From Pleurotus djamor (lineage: Eukaryota > Basidiomycota > Agaricomycetes > Agaricales > Pleurotaceae), in NCBI GenBank assembly GCA_029747585.1, contig JAPEVF010000087.1, forward strand, positions 1 to 64,000: 64,000 nt of DNA. Reading direction: 5' to 3'. The stretch's first letter is position 1. Every line of letters begins with the position of its first letter. Position numbers and translations under genes: made by a program. Below the pieces are notes generated by a model, which had not been told where the DNA came from, did not search any database, and saw only the letters and a program-made list of their open reading frames with translations. Of this stretch, positions 34,464 to 46,307 are shown piece by piece.

Positions 34464-34978
34464 ATGCAATTCTCCATGAAATTCGCTGTCTTCGCTTTTT
34501 TGGCGCAAGTTGCCTTGATCAACGCCATGCCGGCGTGAGTACCCAGACTCATTGTTCATAAACGGTGGAAATTGACGACGATCCCATCCAATAGTGACTC
34601 CGATGACGGCTATGACAACGGGCTTGTCGCTCGCGGACCAAGGCAGAGACCTACCGTCAGTAATTTTCCACGAGCCACTTTGAATGACCTCGCTAATTTC
34701 CCCGATAGCAACAAGAATGCGAAGTCGCGTGCACCTTAGCTGGTGCGCAAGGGCCTGCATGGACGGATTGTGTCAACCGATGCATGGCCAGCAACTACCC
34801 TTCGCCACCTCCATCCCCTCACAACAGGGCACCCAAGAGGAAGGGTACGAACGGCGGCATCAGGAAGCCAGCACCGAAGAAGACTGGGCCGAAGAAGACT
34901 GGTCCTAAGAGGAAGAGCGCACCCAAGAAGAAGTCTAAGCCTCGCGCTATCGAAGACGAATTCGAGAACTTGTATTAG
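34464..34978 (+). CDS. Single-module twin-CX3C secreted protein (right)
   Basis: Exons 34464-34534, 34595-34655 and 34709-34978 give 133 residues. It is almost identical to the left copy, with Tyr for Asp after MASN, Ile for Val before EDEF, and MPA instead of MPV at the end of exon 1. The cysteines CX3C-X12-CX3C and the KKTGPKK basic repeats are unchanged. This near identity contrasts with the diverged AhpD-like gene beside it. Confidence 0.82.
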
Positions 34979-35155
34979 AATGTCACAAAGTACATCCTTT
35001 GATTTCGTTGACTGTGGTAGAGTAGAACACTGAAAGTCACTGTTTTTATCTGAACCCCTGAGTCCTGTATGACTCCTGGACTTCGCAGCTCGGGATGACG
35101 ATCGTTGATTGGTTGATTGAATATGATTCTACATGAGTATTCAATAGTAGTACAA

Positions 35156-36170
35156 CTAGTATACAGGAAGCGACTCTTTGGGAACCACCTCTGGAACCTC
35201 CTCGCGCAACGTAATCTTCGTGTACGAAGCCACCTCTAGTGCCATTCTCCGGATGGACTTGACTTCGTCAACAGTTGCGCCATGTTCCATGGCAGCTAGA
35301 TAGTACCAACACACTTCCCTCGGAAAATCATTGAAAATAGATGAAGCGAGAAGTACGTATGATGTCTCCAGCGGAGACAGGACGGTACTACAGTCGTGAA
35401 CGAAGCCGAACGAGATCATCCTAAACATGGCTAGTAGAAGAAATATAAGCACAAGGGTGTTGGGCATTATAGGACTCCTGCGTCGCAGGAAGCAGCGCGA
35501 GGACCTACGTACCGATGCTTGGGCAAGCAGAGTCTATAATACTTTGCAATTTGGCTCCTCCGGTCTGACCGAATGTTTTGTTGATAATGTAACGACCGCG
35601 CGCTTCTAAGTCGGACATGGACATGTTCATGTCTCTGAGGATGTAGACGTAAGTATATGTTCACGCGAAGTGACATTGATTACCTACGGTAGGGGGGTAG
35701 AGAGCCTATCAAGGATAGACTGTGGGACGGCACCATTTAGCAGCATGATCGTTGTCACGACCTAAAGGAACACAACGCCCTGCTCAGACTGGGTAGATTC
35801 GGTCATAACCAAGTCGCTACTTACTCTAGCTTGCCCACTTGTGGTGCTGGCGTGTAACAAAGCTCCTTGAAGTTTCTTGACAAGGACTGCATGGTCATCA
35901 CCACTGTAATAGCCATTCGATTTGAGGTCCTCCAGAACGGATTGGTATATATCTATGATTGCTTCGGGCTGGCGAGCGGCATTGAAGGAGACGGCGGCTA
36001 CCAAGTACCACGGATTATCGAGCACTGACCCAAGCCATCGCTGGTCAATCCTAATCATAAAGGAGAGCTGGTGATGCATACGAACCTGGGTGACTCGGAA
36101 GCCGCAGGGAATCAGGAGGAGTTTTGTAGAGGGATTTTAGTTGCTGAATGATAGTAGAGATTGCGTCCAT
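35156..36170 (-). CDS. AhpD-like protein, right paralogue
   Basis: Exons, complement of 36086-36170, 35825-36024, 35688-35761, 35513-35634 and 35156-35430, give about 251 residues. It shares the exon plan of the left paralogue: VLDNPWYLVAAVSFNAARQP in exon 2, DLEARGRYI in exon 4, PREVCWYYLAAMEHGAT in exon 5. Exon 3 differs. Where the left gene has a Lys codon (AAG), this one has TAG, which would be a stop if the exon began at the homologous acceptor. The sequence TTCCTTTAG there makes a good new acceptor, and starting the exon at it keeps the frame, with about 11 residues lost. Function is as for the left copy; no CXXC is seen. Confidence 0.65.
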
Positions 36171-37694
36171 AGCAGCTTTGACTGGGGCTCAAAGTCTGAA
36201 CATGAGTATTCATGTCTTTTTAACGTGTTGAAGCCTGAGCGGCGACTGAGGGGAATCGAAGGTCAGTGAGCGTGTTGGGATGATAGGCTCAGATACCTGA
36301 ACCTTATGGTGAGACCGGGACGATATCGATGTGGTTCAATGCTGTTAATGTTCTCATAGCGTGGAAACGACGAGGGTAGATAGGTCTATAAAATGTGTAT
36401 TGAGCTTGCGTTGCCTGTTGCATGCGAACGATTTTTGTTCAAGGCTTCGTACCACCGAGCACCTAGGCGGAGTCCGACTTTCCAAGAGGGCCTTGCGTGT
36501 CGAATATTTAACCGCCAATTAAGAACGAAGAGGCGATCGATGCTTTTAACTTCGATGTCCCGGAGTCACGAATATTCACCCTCGGTTGCATATGCCGGGT
36601 AGGCTGATCGGTGCGAAGGAGTTTGATGCACAATATTTCGGTAGTGAAGCGATTCCCGACGAGAGGTGATATGATCCTACATGGATGCTCAAAGGTAGTC
36701 GTGAGTAAGGTCAGTATACCATGAAGCGAGGTGAGCGGTATATATTTCGCGCCAACGACAGGCAGATGGCGAGACGTCGGCGATTGGGCAGTGTAGAAAG
36801 ATCTAACGCTTTGTTTGGGTCCATGAGACTGGCCTCGATAAGAACTCAGTACTCAGGCCTCAGGTCCAGAGAATCCATTACGCTCAGACGTGGGTTCTGG
36901 GGTCGCGTTTTGGTCGCGTTCAGTGAGAAAAGAACTGAGTACTGGTTGGTCGTTCAAACTTTAAGTTGACGAGAGGAAGAAATCTTAGTGGGAGGAACGC
37001 GAGAGATTGCAGACAGTGAGAAACGCTCCAAGGCCGTCGAAATTTTGGAAGCTCTAATTCTCATGGACCGGTCGTGTTGCTTCTTCGTGAGTCAGAGAAC
37101 CTAGGTTGATAGCGTTGTCAGAAAAAGCCCGAAAACTTCGTGTCCACCATTGATGAGTGAGATTGAAGCTCATTTCGGAAGACCCTTCGACGAAGAGACC
37201 ATTAAGCATTGAATATTGGAGCTAGAAGAGCTTGGAGGAAGAGGCATTCGGTATGTTTGTTGGGCACGAATCACTACTAGAGTATCGAGGAGTATCGATC
37301 GTGAGAACCAGCTCTCTCACGATCAGTAATCTTGTTCAATCCGAGGTGACGTCGACAAGCCAAGCTTCAGGGTCTTCAAGCTTCAATGATGTCCTGTTTT
37401 CGAACGTTTCCGACTCGCCAATTCGGCATAAGTTTCGTGGACTATTATTGCCATCAGGCTGGGCCTTTACCAATAAGATCAACTAGACCGAGTATCGTTT
37501 GGGCTCTCTTAGGGAGGTCTAACCAGCCCCCGGTATCAAGCGAGAAGTACTCTATGTCGATCATTGACTGCTTGCGCTTATCGTTGAAGACTTGTACCTA
37601 CCGCAACAAACGAAACTGACACAAAAAAGAAAGGAGAAAGATTCATAGACATCCTCAACTAGCTACATGACAGGTATACAATGGACATACACCA
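36171..37694. other. Intergenic between inner and outer repeats
   Basis: This is a 1.5 kb stretch. The outer arm begins at about 37599. Several short frames exist (for example 36721-36969 and 37232-37486) without motif, signal peptide or splice pattern. I see no gene, mobile element ends or RNA. Confidence 0.5.
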
Positions 37695-39047
37695 TTACTC
37701 CTCATCTTCTTCATAGGCACGTTTACCCCGAGGCTTCGTCGCGGGCTTCTGCTGGGCTGGAGGCGGGACAGGAGCAGGAGCAGGGCGAGGAGGGGTGGGA
37801 GGAGGGGTGCGGATGCGATCAGCAATACAATCGGTTACACATCTGTCCCACTGATTTTGGGTGATTTGTCCGGCAAGGAGAAGCAAATTACACGCGGCCT
37901 GACAATCGGCGCGCTGTAAACGTGAACTGTGAATACTTGCTACGTTGACTACCAAGGAACTGGTGACTTACTACATCCCGCTTTAGTATGGACCGTCCGC
38001 CCACTTTACCCGGAGTCTTAGTGATGGGCTTCTGTGGGCCAGCGGGCTTCTGAACATGAGGATTCACAGCTGGAGGCGGCAAAGGAGCAGGAGCAGGGCG
38101 GGGAGGGGTTGGAGGAGGGGTACGGATGCGTTCGGCGATGCACCTACTGACACAGCCATCATACTGGTCTTGGGTAATCTGTCCAGAAAGTAGGAGCAAA
38201 TTACACGCTGCCTGACAATCAGAACGCTGGAGAAGCAGACATGAACCATTAACCTCAGAAATATCGCGAATGAGGTACTGTTGGCGGCTTACTGTATCAC
38301 GTTTCGAGATGGACCGTCCGCCTACTTTTCCTGGAGGCTTTCCTGCAGGCTTCTGGGCACCAGGTTTTTGGACAGGGGGAGGCAAAGGAGCAGGAGCAGG
38401 GCGGGGAGGGGTCGGAGGAGGGGTACGAATGCGTTCAGCGATGCATCTACTGACACAGCCGTCATACTGATCTTGGGTAATTTGTCCAGCCAGGAGGAGC
38501 AAATTACACGCCGCCTGACAATCAGAGCGCTGTAGAAGCAAACAGGAATCATTGACCCTGGAATATCATGAACGAGGTACTATTGGCATACCGTATCCCG
38601 TTTTGAAATAGAACGTCCGCCTACTTTCCCTGGAGGCTTTCCTGCGGGCTTCTGGGCTCCGGGCCTTTGAACAGGGGGAGGCAAAGGAGCAGGAGCAGGG
38701 CGAGGAGGGGTCGGAGGAGGGGTACGAATGCGTTCAGCGATGCATCTACTGACACAACTGTCGTACTGGTCCTGGGTAATCTGTCCACCAAGGAGGAGCA
38801 AATTGCAAGCAGCCTGGCAGTCCGCGCGCTAGGATAGATGAATTGCTGTTTGTGATAATGCTATAGGATACAGACAATCCTGACTTACCGTATCGCGTTT
38901 CGCCAGAGATTGGTCAATACTATGGCGGAGAGCAAGTCAGCAGGGAGCATAGCCGACGGGGAATGTGACGTACATGGGCGAGGCGAACACTCCGGACGAA
39001 ACCTGAGCGAGGACAGCAAAGAGGACAAACTTCATGGAAAGCTGCAT
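37695..39047 (-). CDS. Four-module twin-CX3C secreted precursor (right copy, intact splicing)
   Basis: Exons, complement of 38974-39047, 38889-38919, 38592-38828, 38293-38529, 37972-38226 and 37695-37913, give 350 residues. Modules and KR sites are as in the left copy. The acceptor before module 2 is intact here (CTACAG at 38530-38535 on the minus strand), so all four CX3C-X16-CX3C modules should be made. The last module has two extra residues (PAPAPV), and Trp replaces Tyr in NQ(Y/W)DRC. Exons 3 and 4 are both 237 nt, which, with phase 0 at all module boundaries, shows growth by exon duplication. Confidence 0.85.
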
Positions 39048-40240
39048 CGTGATGAGGATGAACGAAGGGTAGAGGAAGGTCGTAAGGAGCTCGGCTCCAG
39101 CTAGTGAATTGGTTGGATGTCTGAGGTGAGAAGTGACCAGCACTGCTGGAGAATCAACCCATCGAGTACGCCAGTTTTTATATCATTGCTGATCGGGCGA
39201 GTTCCCCATGTCACCCGGGAGGGTGTGTTTGAAGTATAATAGAGCATGCGTTGGTCCCTTGTTGTGAAGTGTCATCTGAGCGGTACTTTTCTGGTTCGAA
39301 AAGGTTGATCTATGGCGAATGTTGGACACAAACTTCCTCATGTTTCGTGCCACCCGACGATCCTAGCTGACCCAGCAGGTGCATTTGAGACACATACAGG
39401 AGCTTCTCTGGATTTTGCGACAGCGTCAATGAGTGTTCCCTCTGAAAACTTGCAGAAGATCATAGTAGACTCACTCGAAGTAGTAACCGGCCTCGTCCCT
39501 GAGTGTGGCTGCATGTACCGAGAGGGTTGTTTGCGGTCCATCGAAACAGCGAGTTAGTGACAGTTCGGTCGACTCGGATCCAACGGTTGGATGCGCGCTC
39601 GACGCGCTGCAACCTTACTTACTACCTTCTCAAGGTAAAACAGCAATCCCCTGGCATCACGAATTGAATGGTGATGGGTGATTTGGGACGGTTAGGTTTT
39701 GGTTAGGGAGTCTCGGAGAGCTGGGCTGAGGGCCTCCTCAGATCGAGACGTGAACGCGTGAACTAATGAGGTCAAGAACAGAGGTAGACAAGACTGACAG
39801 ACGTCTGGATGCACACGTCCAGGACATTACGATGGGCGTCAGAGTTCGTTGGTTCCAAGATGTGGAGGTGGACGGGCGGCGCTAAACAAGATAAAGCCCA
39901 GACGTTGGTAGCAAGTAGTAGCCCGTCACGCAGGAGCCACCATCGGTCGCAAGGAAAATCCAAACAATCTTAAGCAACGATACAGTAAGAGGCAACAGTG
40001 TAAAGAATGAGAAAGTACAATTGATGTGTGTTATAGAAACAATGGAGGTATAAGAAGTAACTATGGTAATCCGTAAAATTCGTGGTCTACGAAACTATGA
40101 ACGCAAGTTGCTACATACACTTCTAGGAGTCTAAAAGGATGTCTATTATATATATATATCAGAAAAGGAAGAGATCAAGAAGAGAGAGAAAATGAAAGTA
40201 AAGGATGGTTTGGTTGAATGAAGGAAAGAACGGATAGCTT
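39048..40240. other. Intergenic (right mirror of 16238-17442)
   Basis: This holds the promoter at 39137-39182 and the 3' flank of the DUF1275 gene. No gene is recognised. A short TA repeat near 40147-40160 is slightly longer than its mirror. Confidence 0.5.
39137..39182 (-). promoter_or_regulatory. TATA box plus palindrome promoter
   Basis: TATAAAA (39176-39182, minus strand) is followed at 33 bases by the perfect palindrome CCAGCAGTGCTGG (39137-39149) and GGTCACTT. It drives the four-module gene starting at 39047. Confidence 0.75.
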
Positions 40241-41301
40241 TCACTTCTGGCCCTCATTCCCAGGAACGAGGAGCCAGGTGAAGCTAACGAAGAAGCGCAC
40301 AACCGTCGCAACTGCTAGAGCACCAGCGGAGCCGATGGTGTGGATCATGTACCAGCCAGAAAGCGCTCCGAGGAAGATGGAGCCTAAGAAGATAAGCTTG
40401 TGATCACGGGAAACGGATTTGCGATGGCAATGGAACAATGAGGGATCGGCCATTAGCTCGATCCAGACGGTAGTGAGGACGACTAGGTCGGGGTGTCAAC
40501 GGAGCATTTAAGAGATAGAACATCGTGACTCACTAGTGGCAGCGAACTGCGTATTCAACCGTCTGGCAATAATGCCCTGCAATCCCAAGCTAGCACTGAC
40601 GAACCCGACACACAAGAAAGTATGGATGTCCGTCCAGCCGAAGGTCTCCTCAATCAGAGAATGTTGGCTGGGGTTGTTGATAGCTTGGTTGATCTTCCAA
40701 ACGGCTATCGAGGCGCCCATCGTGAAGAGTGTTTGTATGAGGGTACCAATGATCAACCATTTCCGAGTGGCTGTTCCGATATGATCCCCAATGCGTCCCA
40801 AGAAAGCACCAAAATTGAAGCTGAGCAGCGAACAAAGGGCTTGTTGGTCGGGTCGGCGTGGTACGTTTTGTGCACTTTCTGGATCAAGTATGCGGGCCAA
40901 GGACAGAGTAAGCTGTGCTATCGGTCAGTCTCTGGAGGGTAATCCTGTGTATGTGTGGTGAGACACTGACCTGGACGAAGTTGCCCGTCTGGAAGCCGCA
41001 CCATACAGAAATAGCGGAGAAGGTGACCGCATCTCTGGGATTCTTGTTGAGATAACGTCATAGGCTAAAGTTGGAGCAGAACTCACAGCAGACCCGTCAT
41101 GAAGCAGTACGCAGCCAAAGGACCCGCAACTTCTTCCGTATCAACTTCAGAGTTGAGAAGATCCCAAAGCTTTGAACGATGACATTGGGTCTGCAGCGAA
41201 ACTTGCTCCGGGTCATAGTCTTCGTACTCGCCCGAATCGCTTATCGAGCCATAGGAGACGGCAGAGCCGTTAGAGCGTAGTCGACTGGTTATTTTGGGCA
41301 T
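40241..41301 (-). CDS. DUF1275 (YoaK-like) membrane protein (right copy)
   Basis: Exons, complement of 41087-41301, 40971-41034, 40534-40912 and 40241-40482, give 299 residues. Protein sequence and splice sites appear the same as in the left copy. The absence of amino-acid differences, in contrast to neighbouring non-coding changes, suggests the gene is under constraint or that the copy is very recent. Confidence 0.88.
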
Positions 41302-43675
41302 GGTCGAGGAAAGACGTCTAGTTTCCGGAGCGTAAGTCTATAGGAAAGAAAAGAAGAAGAAAGGAAAAGGAGACGAGTCAAAAGTGAAAAACGCTGGTTT
41401 CATTTTTATCTTTGATGCTTACCTTGCTTCTCCGGTTTCCGGAAGCGGCAAGGCCTTGGAGAATCACCGCTCCGACGAATGATCGAATCCCGGGATATCG
41501 AGGCATATGCTGACGTAGGTCCAGGCTGCAACCAAGCCAATCAAAACCTCCTTTCACACATGTATTCCCGCTCGTACCTTTACCAGCTGCCACAAATTTT
41601 CCCGCGAAACATAATCAGGAGAGTAGAGCACCAGCAATCCCCAGCACGCTCGCTTGAGCTATCGTTTTGATTCGTCGCCGAACAACGCCAGAGATCGTGA
41701 TAACTGTGTTCGGCTATCCGCATTTCCGTAACCAACCGGCAGAGGGCACAGTACTACAAATTTCGTGTCTTGTTTGGCATGGACCGTGCCTCCAGACCGC
41801 AGGTCGCGTCTATCGATGGTAGCGTATTGGTTGGCAGCTGTATGAACCAATGGTGTGTTGCCATCATTCTTTGGGATAATGCCGAAGTCGACGCCCATTC
41901 GTGGATACACCCGGCGCAAGGTGCGATATGTCCCAGATGGGCAGAACGTACGTATTTTTTGCGAAGGTTTGCGTAGCCGACGTCTCGAACGGTCTATTTG
42001 CCATTTGTATCTGTGAAAGGGTCTTGTCGGCCGTCGACAGCCTATAGAGACCATGAGAAACGTCCATCGAGTGGGCTTTCTCCCAGACACACCTCTTTTT
42101 TGTCAATGCCCTCGACGATTAGCCACGTCCTGCATCCAATTGCGCGGTCTTGTGGGTTGGGCATCGGGAAAAGCAGAAGATGGTCCGGCTACCTTTGTGA
42201 TCACCGCATCTCTGATCCTTTGTCAATTCACACAGTCACATCTTTCTTCCCGCGGTCAACATCGCCCTTTTTGATCATTCAATACTTGCAATTGATTTAC
42301 TTCCTCGTTGGGCCGAATTCGTTGGCACTCAATTCGTACTTCCTATAAGCAATCAACAACTCCGAGATAGAGGACAGTTTTCCCTGAGAGAGAAACTACT
42401 ACTAAACACCGCCCTTATATTCCTCACCTTTGCTCGACTTCAATGAGAAGGACTGGCTTTCTTCATGCTCTTGCGCTGGCTGGTACCGGGCCGCCATGTT
42501 CTCGCGTATATCACTCTTCTCCCATAGACATCCTTTCCCTGGATTTTTCTTCAAAAAAGAAATATCGTTTAACGTCTTCCGGGGATTCCCTCAAATCGCT
42601 ATCTATGGAAATACGGCCCCTACGAAGCCTGTGTATTACGGACCAAATACACGGGATCCAACGCCCCTTCTTGGCCCAGGATGCTTGCACCCCAAAGACG
42701 GAGAAGACATTGCCTCCTTTCAGATAATTGGCATTGTCTTTGCTTGGGCTCGAGTCTGGTGCGCCCTCAGGGCACTGGGTACGGGAAGCCATACATATGC
42801 CTCCTATATTATATGCCTGTCTTGTTAAGAAGGCTAGCGGGCGGTTCTCTAGCTAGCGCTCTGTTCTTGCACGTTTCTCTGGCATCCTCAGGGTGATCTG
42901 ACCTCCTTCCGCCTTGCTGGAGCTATTGTTCCCTGCGCACCACTGTCATAGTGGGTTGACACATCCCTTTTTCTTATGTTTCCAATATGTTTCTGTAATT
43001 CTCCCCATTTAAATTTTTAAGCCTGTACTCCTCATGATTGCGCTTATAAATTAAATTATATTATAAAATCGCTCATCTCTATTCCTCCTAATAGGTGCTG
43101 CCCCCGAGTCCGAGCAACCAACGAGCAACCGCAAATTGGAGGGGACTCGGTCATAGTATGGTGTATGAGACTATGAGTGCTACCGTCACATATTCTCTTT
43201 TTCATTCAATATTCGATATTCGATGTATGTGCACAGCGTCTACTCTCTGCTGACGATCAGTATTTCTGGAAGCAGAAACCTCCTGTCTCCTCCATCACGA
43301 ACCCTCATGTGACCTGGACGCGACGCGTTGTTCAACTTCTTTATGTAATGTTCGAATTTTGGGCTCCCTTCACCCACTTCCCCTCGATGCAGGCTAACCG
43401 CTCTCACCCCAGAAAGTTGCCTACTGTCTTTCCCATATACCTATCCGAACCCCCATGTATCTTCTTCAGCAATGAAACATTCTGCTCTGCTCTGTATCTC
43501 CGTTCTCATCGCGTCAGCGCTCACGCGGCGCCGGGCAGAAGCGCGCAGATGACTCCGACCTCGAGGTGATATCATAAAGGTAATCAGTGACTATGACTAG
43601 GGCTGTAGCTTGGTCTCATAAATACGCGCTCATCGTGTTGACTATTAACCATCAAAGTCCCCCACTTTTTTCATC
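41302..43675. other. Variable patch and unassigned strip (right)
   Basis: From 41302 to about 42090 it is close to the left arm. From 42090 to about 43290 similarity is weak, and the stretch is several hundred bases longer than its counterpart. Part of it (42950-43080) is AT-rich. A frame at 42430-42828 and another at 42443-42727 overlap in different frames; neither has a recognisable family. I cannot identify terminal repeats or a transposase. From 43290 to 43675 similarity to the left 5' flank of ATPase B returns gradually. Confidence 0.5.
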
Positions 43676-46015
43676 ATGCGTCGACGCATCATCCATGGTG
43701 TTCCCTATCTAATTGACGAACCTTCTGCGCCACCCATTGAAACCCCCAAAGAGCCTCCCTCCAGTTCTTTCAACGACTTCGTCAGCGGATTGGGCAGCAA
43801 CTTTATGCAAATATTCGGCTTTTCCTCTGTTCTGGCCGCCACAGGTTTGGGTGGCAATGCTCACTTTGCAGACACATGGAAGGTTTTGCTTTTGGGGAGC
43901 TTGATTGAGGCTGGGAGGCGGTTCTTCAGCTGGGCGGTCGAGAGACTTTCTTTCAGTACGCGTTTCTTTGATGATTATTCGGCTACGAACAGTGTTGACT
44001 TTCTTGCGGTGCAGAATATTCCGTGACGGCGCGTTTTGCTGAAGGCGATCCGGCGTACGAATGGATTATCTTGTTCCTGGTTAGTGTCTATATCAACTTT
44101 TCGCGTCCAAAGTACTGACTCAATCATCGTAGACGGAGAAGAAAGTTTGGCATCGTTCAAGAGACTTTTGGGTCAACTCCAAGACGTCCGCGAGGAAATG
44201 GGGAATCGCGCCCGGTCAAGAAGCTCAGCAACCTCGACCTTCGAAAGAGACGGAAGAGGAGCTGACTGACTACGTTCCCATATACGAGATCCCCCAACTA
44301 TTCAAATGGAAGGGGTATTGGTTGGAAATCCATCGACAATCGGGCGCGTCACAATATAACCCTAGAACTAATGCGTACTCGAACGGCGCAGCTGCCTTGC
44401 ACTTGACGTGAGTATTCACGTCCCACCTTCTCATCCATGTCAATTCACGCAAACACACGCTCTAGGATATACTCATATAATATGTCGATCCTGAAATCCA
44501 TCGTCGACGAGGCGCGTCAACGTTACATCGAAGTCAGCAAGCCCAACGTCATCATCCACTCGTCCGATACCACTGTAAGCCCAACTCTCATCACAGGCAC
44601 GTCTGATCATTGACCCACTGCTTTCACCCAACAGGGGAATCGAGGAGTAGCTTTTACATGGAGCAAAACGAAGAGCAAAGTGCGACGGCCACTGGACTCA
44701 GTGATTTTGCCCCAGGGCGAACTTGAGTCTCTTGTAACCGATGCTCAGGATTTCTTGAACTCAGAGGATTGGTATATTGAGGCAGGGATACCATACCGAA
44801 GAGGGTATCTTCTTTACGGGCCTCCAGGGACTGGCAAAAGTGAGTAAAATATCGTCGTCCATTGATACCTACCTAATACACTATCTCCAGGTTCTACCAT
44901 CTATGCACTTGTTAGTCACCATTACTTGCACGCCTTCACGCTCATAAATTGCTTCCCTCTGTTCAGGCTGGTGAACTCGGTCTCGAGATTTACACGATCT
45001 CTTTGGCTTCTGACTAGTGAGATGACATCTCCTTCCGGTCACTCGTTCGCTAACCCGGCATCCCCAGCATCGATGATACTATGCTTCAAACCGCTGTCGC
45101 ATCAATTCCAAAGCGCAGTATCTTCCTCATCGAGGATATCGACTGTGCTTTCCCTTCGCGCGAAGATGAAGAAGAGAACCCGTCGATGTCTTTCCAAATG
45201 GCTTCTCCTTATGCAATGGGTCCAGCCTTCGTGCAACCGCGCCGCTCAGCCGTTACGATGTCTGGACTTCTGAATCTCATCGATGGAGTTGATAGTGAAG
45301 AAGGCAAATTCTTCATTGCCACGGTATGTTTCCCTACATATCGTTTTCACCATTGGTTGCCTGACGATTCGTGATAAGACCAACTATGTTGACAGACTTG
45401 ACGCAGCTCTCCTTCGGCCGGGCAGAATCGACAAGAGGATTCGATACAACCTCGCTGATGCTCAGCAAGTGCGCTCCCTGTTCCTTCGGTTCTTCCCTGC
45501 ATCCCGCTTTGGAAACGCGTCGCAGAAGTCTTCATTCGATCTCTCCGCTCTCGTCGAAGAGTTCTGTGCTAGCATTCCACCCGAGGAGTTTTCCGTCGCC
45601 GAACTGCAAGGCTACCTCCTCGCCCATNAAAAAATCGCCCATGGACGCTGTTGACAATATCAAAAGCTGGGTAGAGAACGAACGAATGGAACGTCGGGAA
45701 AGGGAGAAAAGAGAAGCGGAAAGAAAAGCTAAACTCAAAGCCGCCAAGGAGAGGCAGAACGCTGGGTTCGGCGGCTCTTTCGGAGCGCCTGCGCCCTACC
45801 CAACAAGTTTCCCTCCAACATTGGGATCGTCGCCCCCGCCTTCATTCTCCACAGCTAACTTTGGCGAAGCATCAATGAAGGAAAATCAGGAGGGTGATGG
45901 TCCTACACACCCTGCACCTCAGGCTCCGATCCAGCCCCCAGCCTCCACAATAGAATCTTCCGAAGTGACAATACCAACACAATCTCGGAGTCAGAGAGCC
46001 TTGTCTGGGGAGTGA
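43676..46015 (+). CDS. BCS1-like AAA ATPase B (right copy)
   Basis: Exons 43676-43955, 44015-44079, 44133-44407, 44466-44574, 44635-44839, 44891-44910, 44967-45016, 45068-45323 and 45379-46015 give about 631 residues, if the N at 45628 is an extra placeholder before six A. Walker A GPPGTGKS ends exon 5, with the last Ser split by the intron. Walker [12 protein letters not shown] is in exon 8. [11 protein letters not shown] and the [14 protein letters not shown] helix are in exon 9. Two codons (Arg-Pro) are inserted in exon 3 relative to the left copy. It precedes ATPase A in the same direction, with about 290 bp between them. Confidence 0.85.
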
Positions 46016-46307
46016 CCTCGCGTTTCCATCGTCTCAGATGATGCACGGCCCACCTCCCCCTCTGTCTGTGTGCCACCGGGTTGCATGTCTTGCCTCGATA
46101 AAAAAAGGTTGTGTCCGTTGCTTCTCACAATAATGCTTCCATGGATATCGAAGGTTGCTGTGTTGCTAATTTGGGATGATTATATTGTTCCCCTATCCTT
46201 GTCCCTGCACTTAGAATGATGGAATCGTGAAGTATAAAAACATGGTCTCAGAGCACAATATGACTCCAGTTCCTATATAAGTTTGCCTTTGACCTTGACC
46301 ACCTTCA

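Larger units (their letters stand above)
33477..36170. repeat. Inner inverted pair, right copy
   Basis: This is the partner of 19797-22470. Here the strip between promoters (33490-34380) is flanked by two divergently transcribed twin-CX3C genes. In the left copy only one of the two genes remains. Confidence 0.85.

Noticed and set aside
42430..42828. Possible mobile-element remnant in the right variable patch
   Set aside because: I could not find terminal repeats, target-site duplication or any transposase or polymerase motif.
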